This document shows, piece after piece, positions 1 through 6,756 of a DNA stretch of 8,215 nt. Origin of the DNA: Angelakisella sp. (lineage in GTDB: Bacteria; Bacillota; Clostridia; Oscillospirales; Ruminococcaceae); the NCBI GenBank assembly GCA_020024515.1, contig JAHHTR010000096.1, forward strand, positions 1 to 8,215. Direction: 5' to 3'. How positions within the stretch are numbered: the stretch's first letter is position 1; the number at the start of each line of letters is the position of its first letter. The position numbers and the translations under genes were made by a program. A model generated the notes under the pieces. That model saw only the letters and a program-made list of their open reading frames with translations, was not told where the DNA came from and did not search any database.

Positions 1-17
1 ATAACGAGGTAAACTAA

Positions 18-1211
18 ATGAAAAAATTTTCTTGGAATGAGTCATATAATGTAATTGCACTATATGCCTTTTTAGTCATAGCCTTATCTATGCTTTTTGG
101 TGTGTTTATTTTTAATTTTAGTTCTGTTTTGGGATTTTTACAAACAATAATGACGTTTTTGGTTCCTTTTATTTATGCTTTTGGTATAGCTTTTATACTT
201 AGTCCGGCAGTAAAGTTTTTTGAGCGAAATTTAAAAATTAAAAAGATGTCGGATAAAGCAAAACGAAATTTTGCGATTTTAATGACATATACAATTACTT
301 TATTACTCATTGTATTATTCTTTGTAATAGTAGCTCCCGGAATAGGAAACAGTATTGCACAACTTGCAAAGAATCTAAGCACCTATGGAGAAAACATAAA
401 CGGTTTGGTAAATTCTCTTACAGATCTTATTCCAAAACAATATATTCCACAAAAAGTACTGAATTTTATTGATAATTTGCTAGCGCAAGCAACATCGTTT
501 TTAAGTGCCTCTTTAATGTCATTGGTTGGCTTTACAACAAGGCTGACATCAGGTGTTATTAACTTTGTAATGGGAATAATAGTTTCTATTTATATGTTGG
601 CAGACAAAGAAAGATTAATAGCACAGTTTAAAAAGACTTCTTATGCGCTGTTTCCAAATAAATTTGTTGATTTGATGATAGAAACAGCACATGACGGTAA
701 CAAGAAATTTACAGGATTTATTGTAGGAAAAATAATTGACTCTGCAATTATTGGTATTTTGTGTGCTATCGGTATGCTAATTTTCCGTATGCCTTTTGTT
801 TCTTTTGTAAGCATAATAATCGGTGTAACAAATATTATTCCTTATTTTGGCCCATTTATAGGTGCTATTCCCGGTACTCTGATTGTACTTGTTGCAGGTG
901 GTTGGGGACAGGCAATAGGATTTTTGGTATTTGTTTTGTTATTACAACAATTCGACGGGAACATACTTGGTCCTGCCATTTTGGGACAATCAACAGGACT
1001 TAGCGCAATGTGGGTAATTTTTGCAATTCTTCTTTTTGGTGGATTGTATGGTTTTGTTGGTATGATTATCGGTGTACCACTGCTTTCCGTAATATTTGAA
1101 CTTATTGGTAGATATATAAATTATAGATTGCGTAAAAAGAATCTTTCAACTGATGAAAATGATTATGCATCTCAACAGCATAAATTACTGGATAGCGATA
1201 ATAAAAAATAA
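18..1211 (+). CDS. AI-2E family (PerM-like) multi-pass membrane transporter
   Basis: A 397-residue integral membrane protein. Hydrophobic segments lie near residues 11-33, 44-64, 87-106, 165-195, 233-256, 260-290, 295-312 and 328-365. A more polar stretch at about 107-160 falls in the usual extracytoplasmic region of this family. The family signature is clear in the second half: VTNIIPYFGPFIGAIPG at 270-286, then QQFDGNILGPAILG at 310-323 and a Gly-rich last pair of helices. The tail (367-397) is charged and probably cytoplasmic. GAGG at 6-9 lies about 8 nt before the ATG and supports this start. Family members have been linked to autoinducer-2 export or Na+/H+ exchange, but substrates are unproven for most, so none is assigned here. 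The gene ends at a strong hairpin shared with the convergent neighbour. Any promoter or operon partner lies left of the window. Confidence 0.9.
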   Translation: MKKFSWNESYNVIALYAFLVIALSMLFGVFIFNFSSVLGFLQTIMTFLVPFIYAFGIAFILSPAVKFFERNLKIKKMSDKAKRNFAILMTYTITLLLIVLFFVIVAPGIGNSIAQLAKNLSTYGENINGLVNSLTDLIPKQYIPQKVLNFIDNLLAQATSFLSASLMSLVGFTTRLTSGVINFVMGIIVSIYMLADKERLIAQFKKTSYALFPNKFVDLMIETAHDGNKKFTGFIVGKIIDSAIIGILCAIGMLIFRMPFVSFVSIIIGVTNIIPYFGPFIGAIPGTLIVLVAGGWGQAIGFLVFVLLLQQFDGNILGPAILGQSTGLSAMWVIFAILLFGGLYGFVGMIIGVPLLSVIFELIGRYINYRLRKKNLSTDENDYASQQHKLLDSDNKK

Positions 1212-1219
1212 AATTTATA

Positions 1220-1259
1220 AAAACTCTCGATTTCAGGCTAATTTGAAATCGAGAGTTTT
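1220..1259. terminator. Bidirectional intrinsic terminator between convergent genes
   Basis: A perfect 16-bp stem (1220-1235 with 1244-1259) has an 8-nt loop, GGCTAATT. The stem begins with an A-run and ends with a T-run, so both strands read a hairpin ending in U. It sits 8 nt after the AI-2E stop codon and just beyond the YibE/F stop codon, and can serve both genes. Confidence 0.9.
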
Positions 1260-1268
1260 GTTATATTA

Positions 1269-2432
1269 TCAGCTATTATTTTTTATATTTAATTTTATAT
1301 TTTTATATATTAGTGTAGATAGTATGACAGTTAGAGGTATGGTAAAAGTAAGTCCGATACTGCCACCTATGGCTCTTATAATTTCTGTGGCAACAAGATC
1401 CAAATTTATTATTTCTTTTAGCTTTGTTCCCGATGCCATAAATAATAACATTAATTCACAAGAACTACCGGTATACGCAAGAATAAGTGTATTTGACATT
1501 GAACCCATAATATCTTTACCGATATTCATACCACTTTTCATCAGTACTTTGTTGTTTATATCAGGTTGTAAGCTTACAATTTCATACATTGATGATGCAA
1601 TGGAAATACTTACGTCCATTATTGCACCCATTGAGCCGATTATTATACTGGCAAACAGTACACCTTGAAAATCAAGATTTGGATAGTTGAGAAGATATAC
1701 TAATTGTTGTGTGCTGTCACCGGCAAGACCTGTTATTTGTGTACTTTTTCCAAAGATAAAAGATATAATACCGGCAATTATAACACCACCGCTTGTACCA
1801 AGTATTGCTGTCAGGGTTTTTAGTGTAAAGCCACCTATAACTATGAGTGTCACACAGATTATTACAATTAAAATACCAATAGCAACCATAACAGGGTCAT
1901 AGCCGAGTAGTATAAGTGGTAACAAGATATTTATTATAATAAGCACTGTAAATGTAAGTGTTAGGATAGATTTTAAACCTTGTTTTCCTCCAATGGCTAT
2001 TACACTTAATATAAATAGCGCTAACAAAACAATTAGTTGTATATCTCGGCGTCTATCGTATATATGGAGATTTACAATTTCACCATTTTCATTTTCATCA
2101 ACACTTACAAGTATTTGGTCATTATTTTTCAGTATAATATTATATATATCAAAAGTTTCAATGGCGTTACGCATATAATATTTTTCGCCTTTGTGTTTGC
2201 CCTCTGTTATTTCAATTTGAAATTCTTGATATTTATATTCATTAATCCCGTTTTTGTTTGTATCTATTTCATTTGTGTTATCAAAAATTATTTCAACAAT
2301 TCTTGCTCGGGTTGCATTTAAACTTTTATCTTGAAATGTGTCATTTTTAAGGAAAAAGAATCTATAAGCTATTAAACAAATTATCGAAATGATAACCATA
2401 ACAATAAATATATTTTCTTTCTTTTTATCCAT
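1269..2432 (-). CDS. YibE/F family membrane protein
   Basis: A 387-residue protein of the YibE/F family, whose function is unknown. One N-terminal membrane segment (residues 8-28) is followed by a soluble, probably extracytoplasmic domain (about 30-125). A multi-helix membrane region covers about 130-380. Family hallmarks are GSMGAIMDVSISIASSMYE at 266-284 and IGKDIMGSMSNTLILAYTGSS at about 304-324, which carry conserved Asp and Asn residues inside the membrane. An open frame extends to an upstream ATG at 2465. That ATG lies against a terminator hairpin and has no ribosome site. AGGAGG at 2438-2443 lies 5 nt before the ATG at 2432, so the latter is used here. Only about 35 nt separate the preceding terminator from this start. 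No convincing promoter is visible there, so expression may rely partly on read-through from the nucleotidase gene upstream. Confidence 0.88.
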   Translation of the reverse strand: MDKKKENIFIVMVIISIICLIAYRFFFLKNDTFQDKSLNATRARIVEIIFDNTNEIDTNKNGINEYKYQEFQIEITEGKHKGEKYYMRNAIETFDIYNIILKNNDQILVSVDENENGEIVNLHIYDRRRDIQLIVLLALFILSVIAIGGKQGLKSILTLTFTVLIIINILLPLILLGYDPVMVAIGILIVIICVTLIVIGGFTLKTLTAILGTSGGVIIAGIISFIFGKSTQITGLAGDSTQQLVYLLNYPNLDFQGVLFASIIIGSMGAIMDVSISIASSMYEIVSLQPDINNKVLMKSGMNIGKDIMGSMSNTLILAYTGSSCELMLLFMASGTKLKEIINLDLVATEIIRAIGGSIGLTFTIPLTVILSTLIYKNIKLNIKNNS

Positions 2433-2437
2433 ACTAT

Positions 2438-2443
2438 CCTCCT
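2438..2443 (-). promoter_or_regulatory. Ribosome binding site deciding the YibE/F start
   Basis: On the minus strand this reads AGGAGG, inside a longer GAGGAGGA, 5 nt before the ATG at 2432. It favours this start over the in-frame ATG 33 nt upstream. Confidence 0.85.
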
Positions 2444-2466
2444 CTTTGTGAATTGGTCTATACACA

Positions 2467-2498
2467 AAAAAGAACCTATTGAGTAATAGGTTCTTTTT
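2467..2498 (-). terminator. Intrinsic terminator after the nucleotidase gene
   Basis: A perfect 14-bp stem (2467-2480 with 2485-2498) has a GAGT loop on the plus strand. On the minus strand it ends in a run of Us and follows the nucleotidase stop codon by about 40 nt. It separates that gene from YibE/F, although read-through into YibE/F remains possible. Confidence 0.85.
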
Positions 2499-2539
2499 AT
2501 TAACTTAAATAGCATTATTTTATGATAATTTTATTCAGT

Positions 2540-4312
2540 TTATTTTTTTTCTTTTTTGTTTTTCATAACAACAAAAACTACAATACCTGCAACAACTATC
2601 AGTAGGATAACTACAACCCAAACTGTTGTGCTATTCGATTTTTCAACAGGAGTTGCCTCTGTTGGTTGTGAAGCTTCTGTTGAAGAAGTAACTTCTGAAC
2701 TTGTAGGAGTTTCAGAACTTTGAGAAGTTGCTGTATCTGTAATTTTACCTTCAACAAGTGGTTGTGTAAATGTAAAGTTTACAGGATTGTTTGCTTTTAG
2801 ATAGTCAACAACTACGTCTCTCATAGGAATAAATGTATCCTTTACATCTTTTGCATTAGAGAAGTCGTATTGGTCACCGCCTGTTGACAAGAAGTCTATT
2901 GTAGCAACGGTGTATTCTTTATCCATTTCTACTTTTGTGCCATCTTCTAGGTAAATGTCGGCTATTCTGTCACCAAAAGGCTTAGATAGGTCAATTTCTA
3001 CTTTGACACCGGCTGTTTCTACCCAACCGATTTTCTCGTTATTGATACCATTGTTTAAAACTTTTTTAAGTTGTTCACCTGTTAGTGTCATTTTTACAAC
3101 TGTGTTATCAAAAGGTAGAATTTCGTACATTTTACCCATTGTTATTTCGCCCTTTGGTATATTGTTACGGATACCGCCTGAGTTTACTATACCAACTTGT
3201 GCATCAACATTTTTTCTGATAATGTCACTGATTAGGTAACCAAGTACTGAAACACCGTTTGCTGAACGGTCATGAGCAAGCTCGATATCTGTTTTACCAA
3301 CTACTTCTGACATAATTGGATCTAGTTTAGTTGAAAACTCTTCAAAACTTTTCTTTGTTGTTGGGTCTTCAATTAGACTTGATTTTTGGTTGTAAACTTG
3401 GTCAACTGTTGGTTCTATTGATAGAACTTCGTTTTTATCTGATAGTTTTATTGTTAGTTTACCTATGCAACGACCATTTTTGTAAGCTTGAACAACAGGC
3501 ATATCTTTAACCATACCAGCTACTGTTTGGTGAGAGTGTCCACAGATGATAGCATCTATGCCTTCTGCCTCAACAAGTTTTGTATCAACAATTTCACCTG
3601 TAATTTCTTTTGTATCTCTGTCTTGGAAAGCACCTACGTGTGCAAGAGCGATAACTACATCTGCTTTCTTTTCGTCACGTATAACTTTTGCCCATTTTTC
3701 AGCTGTTTCTTTAACGTCCAAAAAGTCGTAGTTTTTAACTTTATCAGCTGATGTTTGGTATGATGTTTGTGGTGTGGAAAGACCGATAAATGCAACTTTT
3801 ACACCATCTACTTCTGTTATTACATAAGGTTCTGCCCATGAAACAGGTTGTTTTGTTGTTTTGTCAACAATGTTAGCTGCAACAAATTTGAAGTCACCGT
3901 CTTTTTGCCATTGTTCAGCTTTATCAATACCCCAGTCAAATTCATGGTTACCTACCGCAGAAGTAATAAGATCCATTTCTTTGAACATTGCTGAAACAGG
4001 AGCACCGTATGTAAGGTTTGACATAGCACTACCTTGATAGTTATCACCGGCAGATACAACTATTGTATTTGGGTTTTCAGCTTTGTATTGTTTTACCATT
4101 GTAACCAATTTAGCCATACCTAAGTTTTTACCTTTTTCTCCGGCTTCCTCAGCCAAACTACCATGGAAATCGTTTAAAGATAGGATTTCGATAGTTTTAC
4201 CGATAGTTTCCGCATTTGCTTCAATAATGCTGGTAATAGGTAGACATACACCTATTACCATTACCATTGTCATTATAATTGACAATGTTTTTTTGATAAC
4301 TGCATTTTTCAT
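2540..4312 (-). CDS. Secreted, membrane-tethered 5'-nucleotidase / cyclic-nucleotide phosphodiesterase (UshA/YfkN type)
   Basis: A 590-residue extracellular metallophosphoesterase of the 5'-nucleotidase family, expected to dephosphorylate nucleotides outside the membrane for nucleoside or phosphate salvage. Residues 1-35 are a signal peptide: Lys-rich start, hydrophobic core, and ANA before the probable cut. The catalytic domain (about 39-290) carries the two-metal motifs NDFHG (47-51), GDN (89-91), GNHE (121-124), AHVG (224-227) and GHSH (258-261). The 5_nucleotid_C domain (about 335-510) has NSGGIR (377-382), PFDN (400-403) and FLSTGGDQY (474-482), which form the nucleoside pocket. A Ser/Thr/Glu/Pro-rich linker (about 525-560) leads to one membrane helix (563-583) and a Lys-rich tail. 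No LPXTG motif is present, so anchoring is by this helix and not by sortase. A GGGA-type ribosome site lies about 9 nt upstream. Exact substrate preference (5'-NMP, 2',3'-cNMP or UDP-sugar) cannot be read from the sequence. Confidence 0.93.
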   Translation of the reverse strand: MKNAVIKKTLSIIMTMVMVIGVCLPITSIIEANAETIGKTIEILSLNDFHGSLAEEAGEKGKNLGMAKLVTMVKQYKAENPNTIVVSAGDNYQGSAMSNLTYGAPVSAMFKEMDLITSAVGNHEFDWGIDKAEQWQKDGDFKFVAANIVDKTTKQPVSWAEPYVITEVDGVKVAFIGLSTPQTSYQTSADKVKNYDFLDVKETAEKWAKVIRDEKKADVVIALAHVGAFQDRDTKEITGEIVDTKLVEAEGIDAIICGHSHQTVAGMVKDMPVVQAYKNGRCIGKLTIKLSDKNEVLSIEPTVDQVYNQKSSLIEDPTTKKSFEEFSTKLDPIMSEVVGKTDIELAHDRSANGVSVLGYLISDIIRKNVDAQVGIVNSGGIRNNIPKGEITMGKMYEILPFDNTVVKMTLTGEQLKKVLNNGINNEKIGWVETAGVKVEIDLSKPFGDRIADIYLEDGTKVEMDKEYTVATIDFLSTGGDQYDFSNAKDVKDTFIPMRDVVVDYLKANNPVNFTFTQPLVEGKITDTATSQSSETPTSSEVTSSTEASQPTEATPVEKSNSTTVWVVVILLIVVAGIVVFVVMKNKKEKK

Positions 4313-4360
4313 TTCTCTATCCCTTTCTAGATGAGTAATTAATATTGTGAATATAGTAAT

Positions 4361-4369
4361 ATTTTAACA
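4361..4369 (-). promoter_or_regulatory. Possible second nucleotidase promoter (extended -10 only)
   Basis: The minus strand reads TGTTAAAAT, an extended -10 element (TGn plus TAAAAT), about 50 nt before the nucleotidase ATG and downstream of the 4383-4410 hairpin. The -35 position (TATGAG) is poor. If active, it would give a short leader that bypasses the hairpin. AT-rich DNA yields such matches by chance, so confidence is low. Confidence 0.3.
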
Positions 4370-4377
4370 TAAGCACA

Positions 4378-4495
4378 GAAAAACTCATAAAATGCAGATG
4401 TTTTATGAGTGGATATGATTTTCGATAATTATGTTTTTACAGTATATAATCGCATATAAATATACACAATTATATTATCACAATATTGTATTTGC
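4378..4495 (-). ncRNA. Candidate leader RNA or small RNA upstream of the nucleotidase
   Basis: The span runs from the start site predicted by the 4502-4530 promoter to the U-tract of the 4383-4410 hairpin, about 118 nt. It contains a further 6-bp hairpin (4442-4447 with 4460-4465) and no convincing reading frame; the longest is an 8-codon ATG frame without a ribosome site. I looked for purine riboswitch core motifs and did not find them. It could be a transcription-attenuated 5' leader of the nucleotidase mRNA or an independent small RNA. This is inferred only from the promoter-hairpin layout. Confidence 0.35.
4383..4410 (-). terminator. Intrinsic terminator or attenuator in the nucleotidase leader
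   Basis: A perfect 10-bp stem (4383-4392 with 4401-4410) has an 8-nt loop. On the minus strand its 3' arm runs into UUUUU. It is AT-rich (two G-C pairs), so termination may be partial. It lies about 70 nt before the nucleotidase start and about 85 nt after a strong minus-strand promoter, with no gene between them. Confidence 0.6.
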
Positions 4496-4501
4496 TTGTC
4501 T

Positions 4502-4530
4502 ATTATAGCACGTATATATAAGATATACAA
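4502..4530 (-). promoter_or_regulatory. Sigma-A type promoter for the nucleotidase leader
   Basis: On the minus strand TTGTAT (4525-4530) and TATAAT (4502-4507) are separated by exactly 17 bp. TGC directly before the -10 makes it an extended -10 as well. The predicted start is near 4495, about 180 nt upstream of the nucleotidase ATG. It is the best promoter match I found in the window. Confidence 0.7.
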
Positions 4531-4580
4531 TACTTATTTTGTACAAAAATCAATTTCTGAATTTATTTATATTATGTATT

Positions 4581-4610
4581 TGTTAGTAATTTTTAGTAAA
4601 TTTTAGTAAA
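4581..4610. repeat. Three tandem 10-bp units
   Basis: TTTTAGTAAA occurs twice head to tail (4591-4600 and 4601-4610). It is preceded in phase by the related TGTTAGTAAT (4581-4590). The repeat ends about 17 bp before the first recognisable MATE codons, so it lies near the break that removed the front of that gene. Confidence 0.7.
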
Positions 4611-4626
4611 TTGATACTTTAATTAA

Positions 4627-5188
4627 ATTGTTAATATCATTTTACATCTATTTACACTCAGTGACGGAGCTGTTTGGGTATTCGGTGTATTCTTTAAATT
4701 ACAGAGTTTTGTTTTTATGCCTGTTTTTGGTATTACAAATGCTTTAGTACCAATAGTTGGCTATAACTATGGTGCAGAGAATAAAGAACGTATAATAAAA
4801 GCAATAAAAATAAGGAACATTACTGGCAGTTTCGGTTATGGGATGCGGAACATTATTATTTTGGTTAGTTCCGAGATTTTTGTTGGGTATGTTTAGTCCA
4901 ACAGAAGACTTGATAGCGTTGGGTATTCCTGCTCTTAGAATACTTTCTGTATGCTATGTTTTTACCGGAATCAGCATTGTTTTTTCAAGTGTGTTTCAAG
5001 CCCTTGGTGAAGGTATGCTTAGCCTTATAATGAGTATTGTCAGACAACTTTTGATAGTACTGCCAGTTGCCTATGTTTTGGCAATTACATTTGGGCTGCC
5101 GGCTGTTTGGTATGCTTTGCCTGCTTCGGAAATACTGTGTACTTTGTTGGCCATATTTTTTATAAAAGAGTGTATTGTAAGAAGATAA
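4627..5188 (+). pseudogene. MATE family efflux transporter remnant, 5'-truncated and frameshifted
   Basis: Frame 1 (from 4627, after a stop at 4624) encodes recognisable MATE sequence, including VFGVFFKLQSFVFMPVFG and then ALVPIVGYNYGAENKERI. Homology continues in the next frame (from about 4814) as GTLLAVSVMGCGTLLFWLVPR and on to the stop at 5186-5188, with PALRILS and FQALGEG motifs typical of the second MATE half. The shift lies around 4806-4815, in GCAATAAAAATAAGG. One extra base there explains it, since removing T4811 or a neighbouring A restores one frame. MATE exporters have about 440-460 residues and twelve helices; only about 185 C-terminal residues remain. The 116-residue frame starting at the ATG at 4838 is a piece of this gene. 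No ribosome site or start codon precedes the first part. The gene is probably non-functional. Confidence 0.85.
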
Positions 5189-5289
5189 ATATTTTATTGA
5201 ATAAATGATAATTAATTTTAATGATAATATACATAATACACAAAATTTTTAAATTATTATATGCATTTAGCTTAAATATTATTAAAGTA

Positions 5290-5318
5290 TTTATTATTAA
5301 TACATAAATATATAAAAT
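5290..5318 (+). promoter_or_regulatory. Possible guaA promoter
   Basis: TTTATT (5290-5295), a 17-bp spacer and TAAAAT (5313-5318) lie about 50 bp before the guaA start. The -10 is good and the -35 weak. The 5189-5369 spacer is nearly all A and T, so chance matches are common. Confidence 0.35.
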
Positions 5319-5328
5319 GAAAATTTGA

Positions 5329-5345
5329 TACAGATATTTTCTGTA
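5329..5345. repeat. Small inverted repeat in the guaA leader
   Basis: TACAGA (5329-5334) and TCTGTA (5340-5345) are perfect 6-bp arms around a 5-bp centre. They lie just after the candidate promoter and 25 bp before the guaA start codon. It could be an operator or a weak hairpin. Confidence 0.4.
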
Positions 5346-5356
5346 CAGTTGAAAGT

Positions 5357-5362
5357 AAGGAG
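5357..5362 (+). promoter_or_regulatory. Ribosome binding site deciding the guaA start
   Basis: AAGGAG lies 7 nt before the ATG at 5370. An in-frame ATG at 5325 has no such site and would overlap the leader inverted repeat. The 5370 start also gives the family's usual opening, a short Met-initiated strand (MILIID) of the amidotransferase fold. Confidence 0.85.
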
Positions 5363-5369
5363 AAAAAGT

Positions 5370-6659
5370 ATGAAACAAGATATGATTCTTATCATAGATT
5401 TAGGTAGTGAAGAAAATACAGTACTTGCACGTGAAATACGTGAAATGGGTGTATACACAGAAATCCATCCACATGATTTGACAGAAGAGCAAATCAATCA
5501 CTTGCCAAATGTTAAGGGTATTATAATTAATAGCGGGAAAAATAGAATAGTTGACGGTAAAGAAATTAATATTTCTGATGCTATTGCTAGCTATAATGTT
5601 CCTAAACTTGCTATTGACTGTGATGGTAAACCAGCTTTGCCATCAAATGAAACAGAAAAGAAAGATATCTTACAAAAATTTGTATTTGATGAATGTAAAT
5701 GTTTGAAAAATTGGAGTGTAGAAAACTTTATTGCCGATCAAGTTGAACTTCTAAAACAGCAAATAGGCAACAAAAAAGTTTTGCTTGCACTTAGTGGTGG
5801 CGTAGATTCATCTGTTGTTGCTGCACTTCTTATCAAAGCAATAGGTAAACAACTTGTTTGTGTACATGTAAATCATGGTCTGCTTCGTAAAGGTGAACCT
5901 GAGGAAGTTGTCAGAGTATTCGGCAAAGAAATGGACGCAAACTTGGTTTATGTAGATGCTGTTGATAGATTTTTGGATAAACTTGCAGGAGTTAACGACC
6001 CTGAGCAAAAGAGAAAAATTATTGGTTCTGAATTTATACGTGTATTTGAAGAAGAAGCACGTAAACAAGAGGATATAGTATTCCTTGCACAAGGTACAAT
6101 TTATCCTGATATAATAGAAAGTGGTACAAAGACAGTTAAAGCTGTTAAGAGTCATCATAATGTTGGAGGCTTGCCTGAAGATTTGAAATTTGAATTGGTA
6201 GAACCACTGAAAATGTTGTTTAAAGATGAAGTTCGTGCTTGTGGTAAAGCACTTGGTTTACCTGACAATATGGTTTATCGTCAACCATTTCCAGGTCCTG
6301 GTTTAGGTGTTCGTTGCCTAGGTGCCATTACTCGCGAAAGATTGGAGATAGTACGTGAAAGCGATGCGATTCTTCGTGAAGAATTTGCTAGAAATGGCCT
6401 AGAAGGTAAAGTTTGGCAGTACTTTACAGCTGTTCCTGATTTTAAATCAGTAGGTGTACGTGATAATGTTAGAACTTATGAATATCCTGTTATTATACGT
6501 GCGGTAAATACAGTTGATGCAATGACAGCTACTATTGAACATCTTGATTGGGTTGTTTTGGATAAAGTAGTTAATAGAATTACAGCAGAAGTTAAAGGTG
6601 TCAATCGTGTTCTTTATGATATGACCCCAAAACCCGTTGCTACTATTGAGTGGGAATAA
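5370..6659 (+). CDS. guaA: GMP synthase with a shortened, degenerate glutamine amidotransferase domain
   Basis: Converts XMP to GMP using ATP and ammonia, the last step of GMP synthesis in the cytoplasm. It has 429 residues; the usual enzyme has about 510-525. Residues 5-90 resemble the front of a class I amidotransferase domain. The family's DFGGQY, SGGP and G-C-x-G motifs have become DLGSEEN (10-16), NSGKN (54-58) and DCDGKP (83-88). C84 sits near the nucleophile position, but the back of the domain with the catalytic His and Glu is absent. The sequence passes directly to the usual inter-domain segment (ILQKFVFDECKC, 100-111). The ATP-pyrophosphatase domain has the P-loop LSGGVDSS (141-148), TIYPDIIESG (243-252) and SHHNVGGLP (261-269). 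The C-terminal dimerisation/XMP domain has RQPFPGPGLGVRCLG (304-318) and the standard ending KPVATIEWE. N168 in VNHG stands where most relatives have Asp. Expected activity is ammonia-dependent, or with a separate glutaminase. Confidence 0.93.
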   Translation: MKQDMILIIDLGSEENTVLAREIREMGVYTEIHPHDLTEEQINHLPNVKGIIINSGKNRIVDGKEINISDAIASYNVPKLAIDCDGKPALPSNETEKKDILQKFVFDECKCLKNWSVENFIADQVELLKQQIGNKKVLLALSGGVDSSVVAALLIKAIGKQLVCVHVNHGLLRKGEPEEVVRVFGKEMDANLVYVDAVDRFLDKLAGVNDPEQKRKIIGSEFIRVFEEEARKQEDIVFLAQGTIYPDIIESGTKTVKAVKSHHNVGGLPEDLKFELVEPLKMLFKDEVRACGKALGLPDNMVYRQPFPGPGLGVRCLGAITRERLEIVRESDAILREEFARNGLEGKVWQYFTAVPDFKSVGVRDNVRTYEYPVIIRAVNTVDAMTATIEHLDWVVLDKVVNRITAEVKGVNRVLYDMTPKPVATIEWE

Positions 6660-6667
6660 TTGAATTT
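6648..6667 (+). other. Probable integration site at the guaA 3' end
   Basis: The last codons of guaA (GAGTGGGAATAA, 6648-6659) encode the highly conserved end EWE-stop. The 3' end of guaA is a known target for genomic islands with tyrosine integrases, and an integrase gene starts its approach here from the right. A crossover that keeps these codons intact would leave guaA functional. The second copy of the core would lie beyond the right edge. No copy was found in 7807-8215. Confidence 0.4.
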
Positions 6668-6675
6668 ATGAAAAA

Positions 6676-6716
6676 AAGCCTTGTAAACGCTGAATTAATC
6701 GGTGTTCACAAGGCTT
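6676..6716. terminator. Bidirectional terminator between guaA and the integrase
   Basis: An outer 9-bp perfect stem (AAGCCTTGT at 6676-6684 with ACAAGGCTT at 6708-6716) continues inward with one mismatch and two G-U pairs to a 5-nt loop, about 17 pairs in all. On the plus strand a T-run follows after four bases. On the minus strand the A-run at 6671-6677 gives a seven-U tract. It can end both guaA and the convergent integrase transcript. Confidence 0.88.
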
Positions 6717-6728
6717 ATTGTTTTTTTA

Positions 6729-6750
6729 TGGCATTATTTTGGCATTAAAA
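6729..6750. repeat. Tandem 11-bp repeat beyond the integrase stop codon
   Basis: TGGCATTA occurs at 6729-6736 and 6740-6747, one 11-bp step apart, with AT-only filler. It lies between the terminator and the integrase stop codon. Paired short sites one helical turn apart next to an integrase gene resemble arm-type binding sites. That role is inferred. Confidence 0.55.
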
Positions 6751-6756
6751 ATAAAA

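Larger units (their letters stand above)
4313..4626. other. Intergenic region, 314 bp
   Basis: No gene is seen. From left to right it holds the nucleotidase ribosome site, a possible extended -10 (4361-4369), the leader hairpin (4383-4410), the strong minus-strand promoter (4502-4530) and three tandem 10-bp units (4581-4610). The last roughly 80 bp lead into the broken MATE gene and show no recognisable coding remnant. Confidence 0.7.

Noticed and set aside
2433..2465. Longer YibE/F protein starting at the ATG at 2465
   Set aside because: That ATG abuts the terminator hairpin and lacks a ribosome site, while AGGAGG sits properly before the ATG at 2432.
1153..4334. Several plus-strand frames of 60-170 codons opposite the two minus-strand genes
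   Set aside because: They are antisense shadows of the YibE/F and nucleotidase genes, without ribosome sites or family motifs.
4838..5188. A separate 116-residue membrane protein gene
   Set aside because: Its sequence continues the MATE homology of the preceding frame, and the ATG is an internal Met with no ribosome site. It is the 3' part of the pseudogene.
5325..5369. guaA start at the ATG at 5325
   Set aside because: The added 15 residues are unlike the family, overlap the leader palindrome and have no ribosome site. AAGGAG precedes the ATG at 5370.
5189..5369. Purine riboswitch before guaA
   Set aside because: The conserved core words of the purine aptamer, such as the CTACC junction, are absent from this nearly pure A/T spacer.
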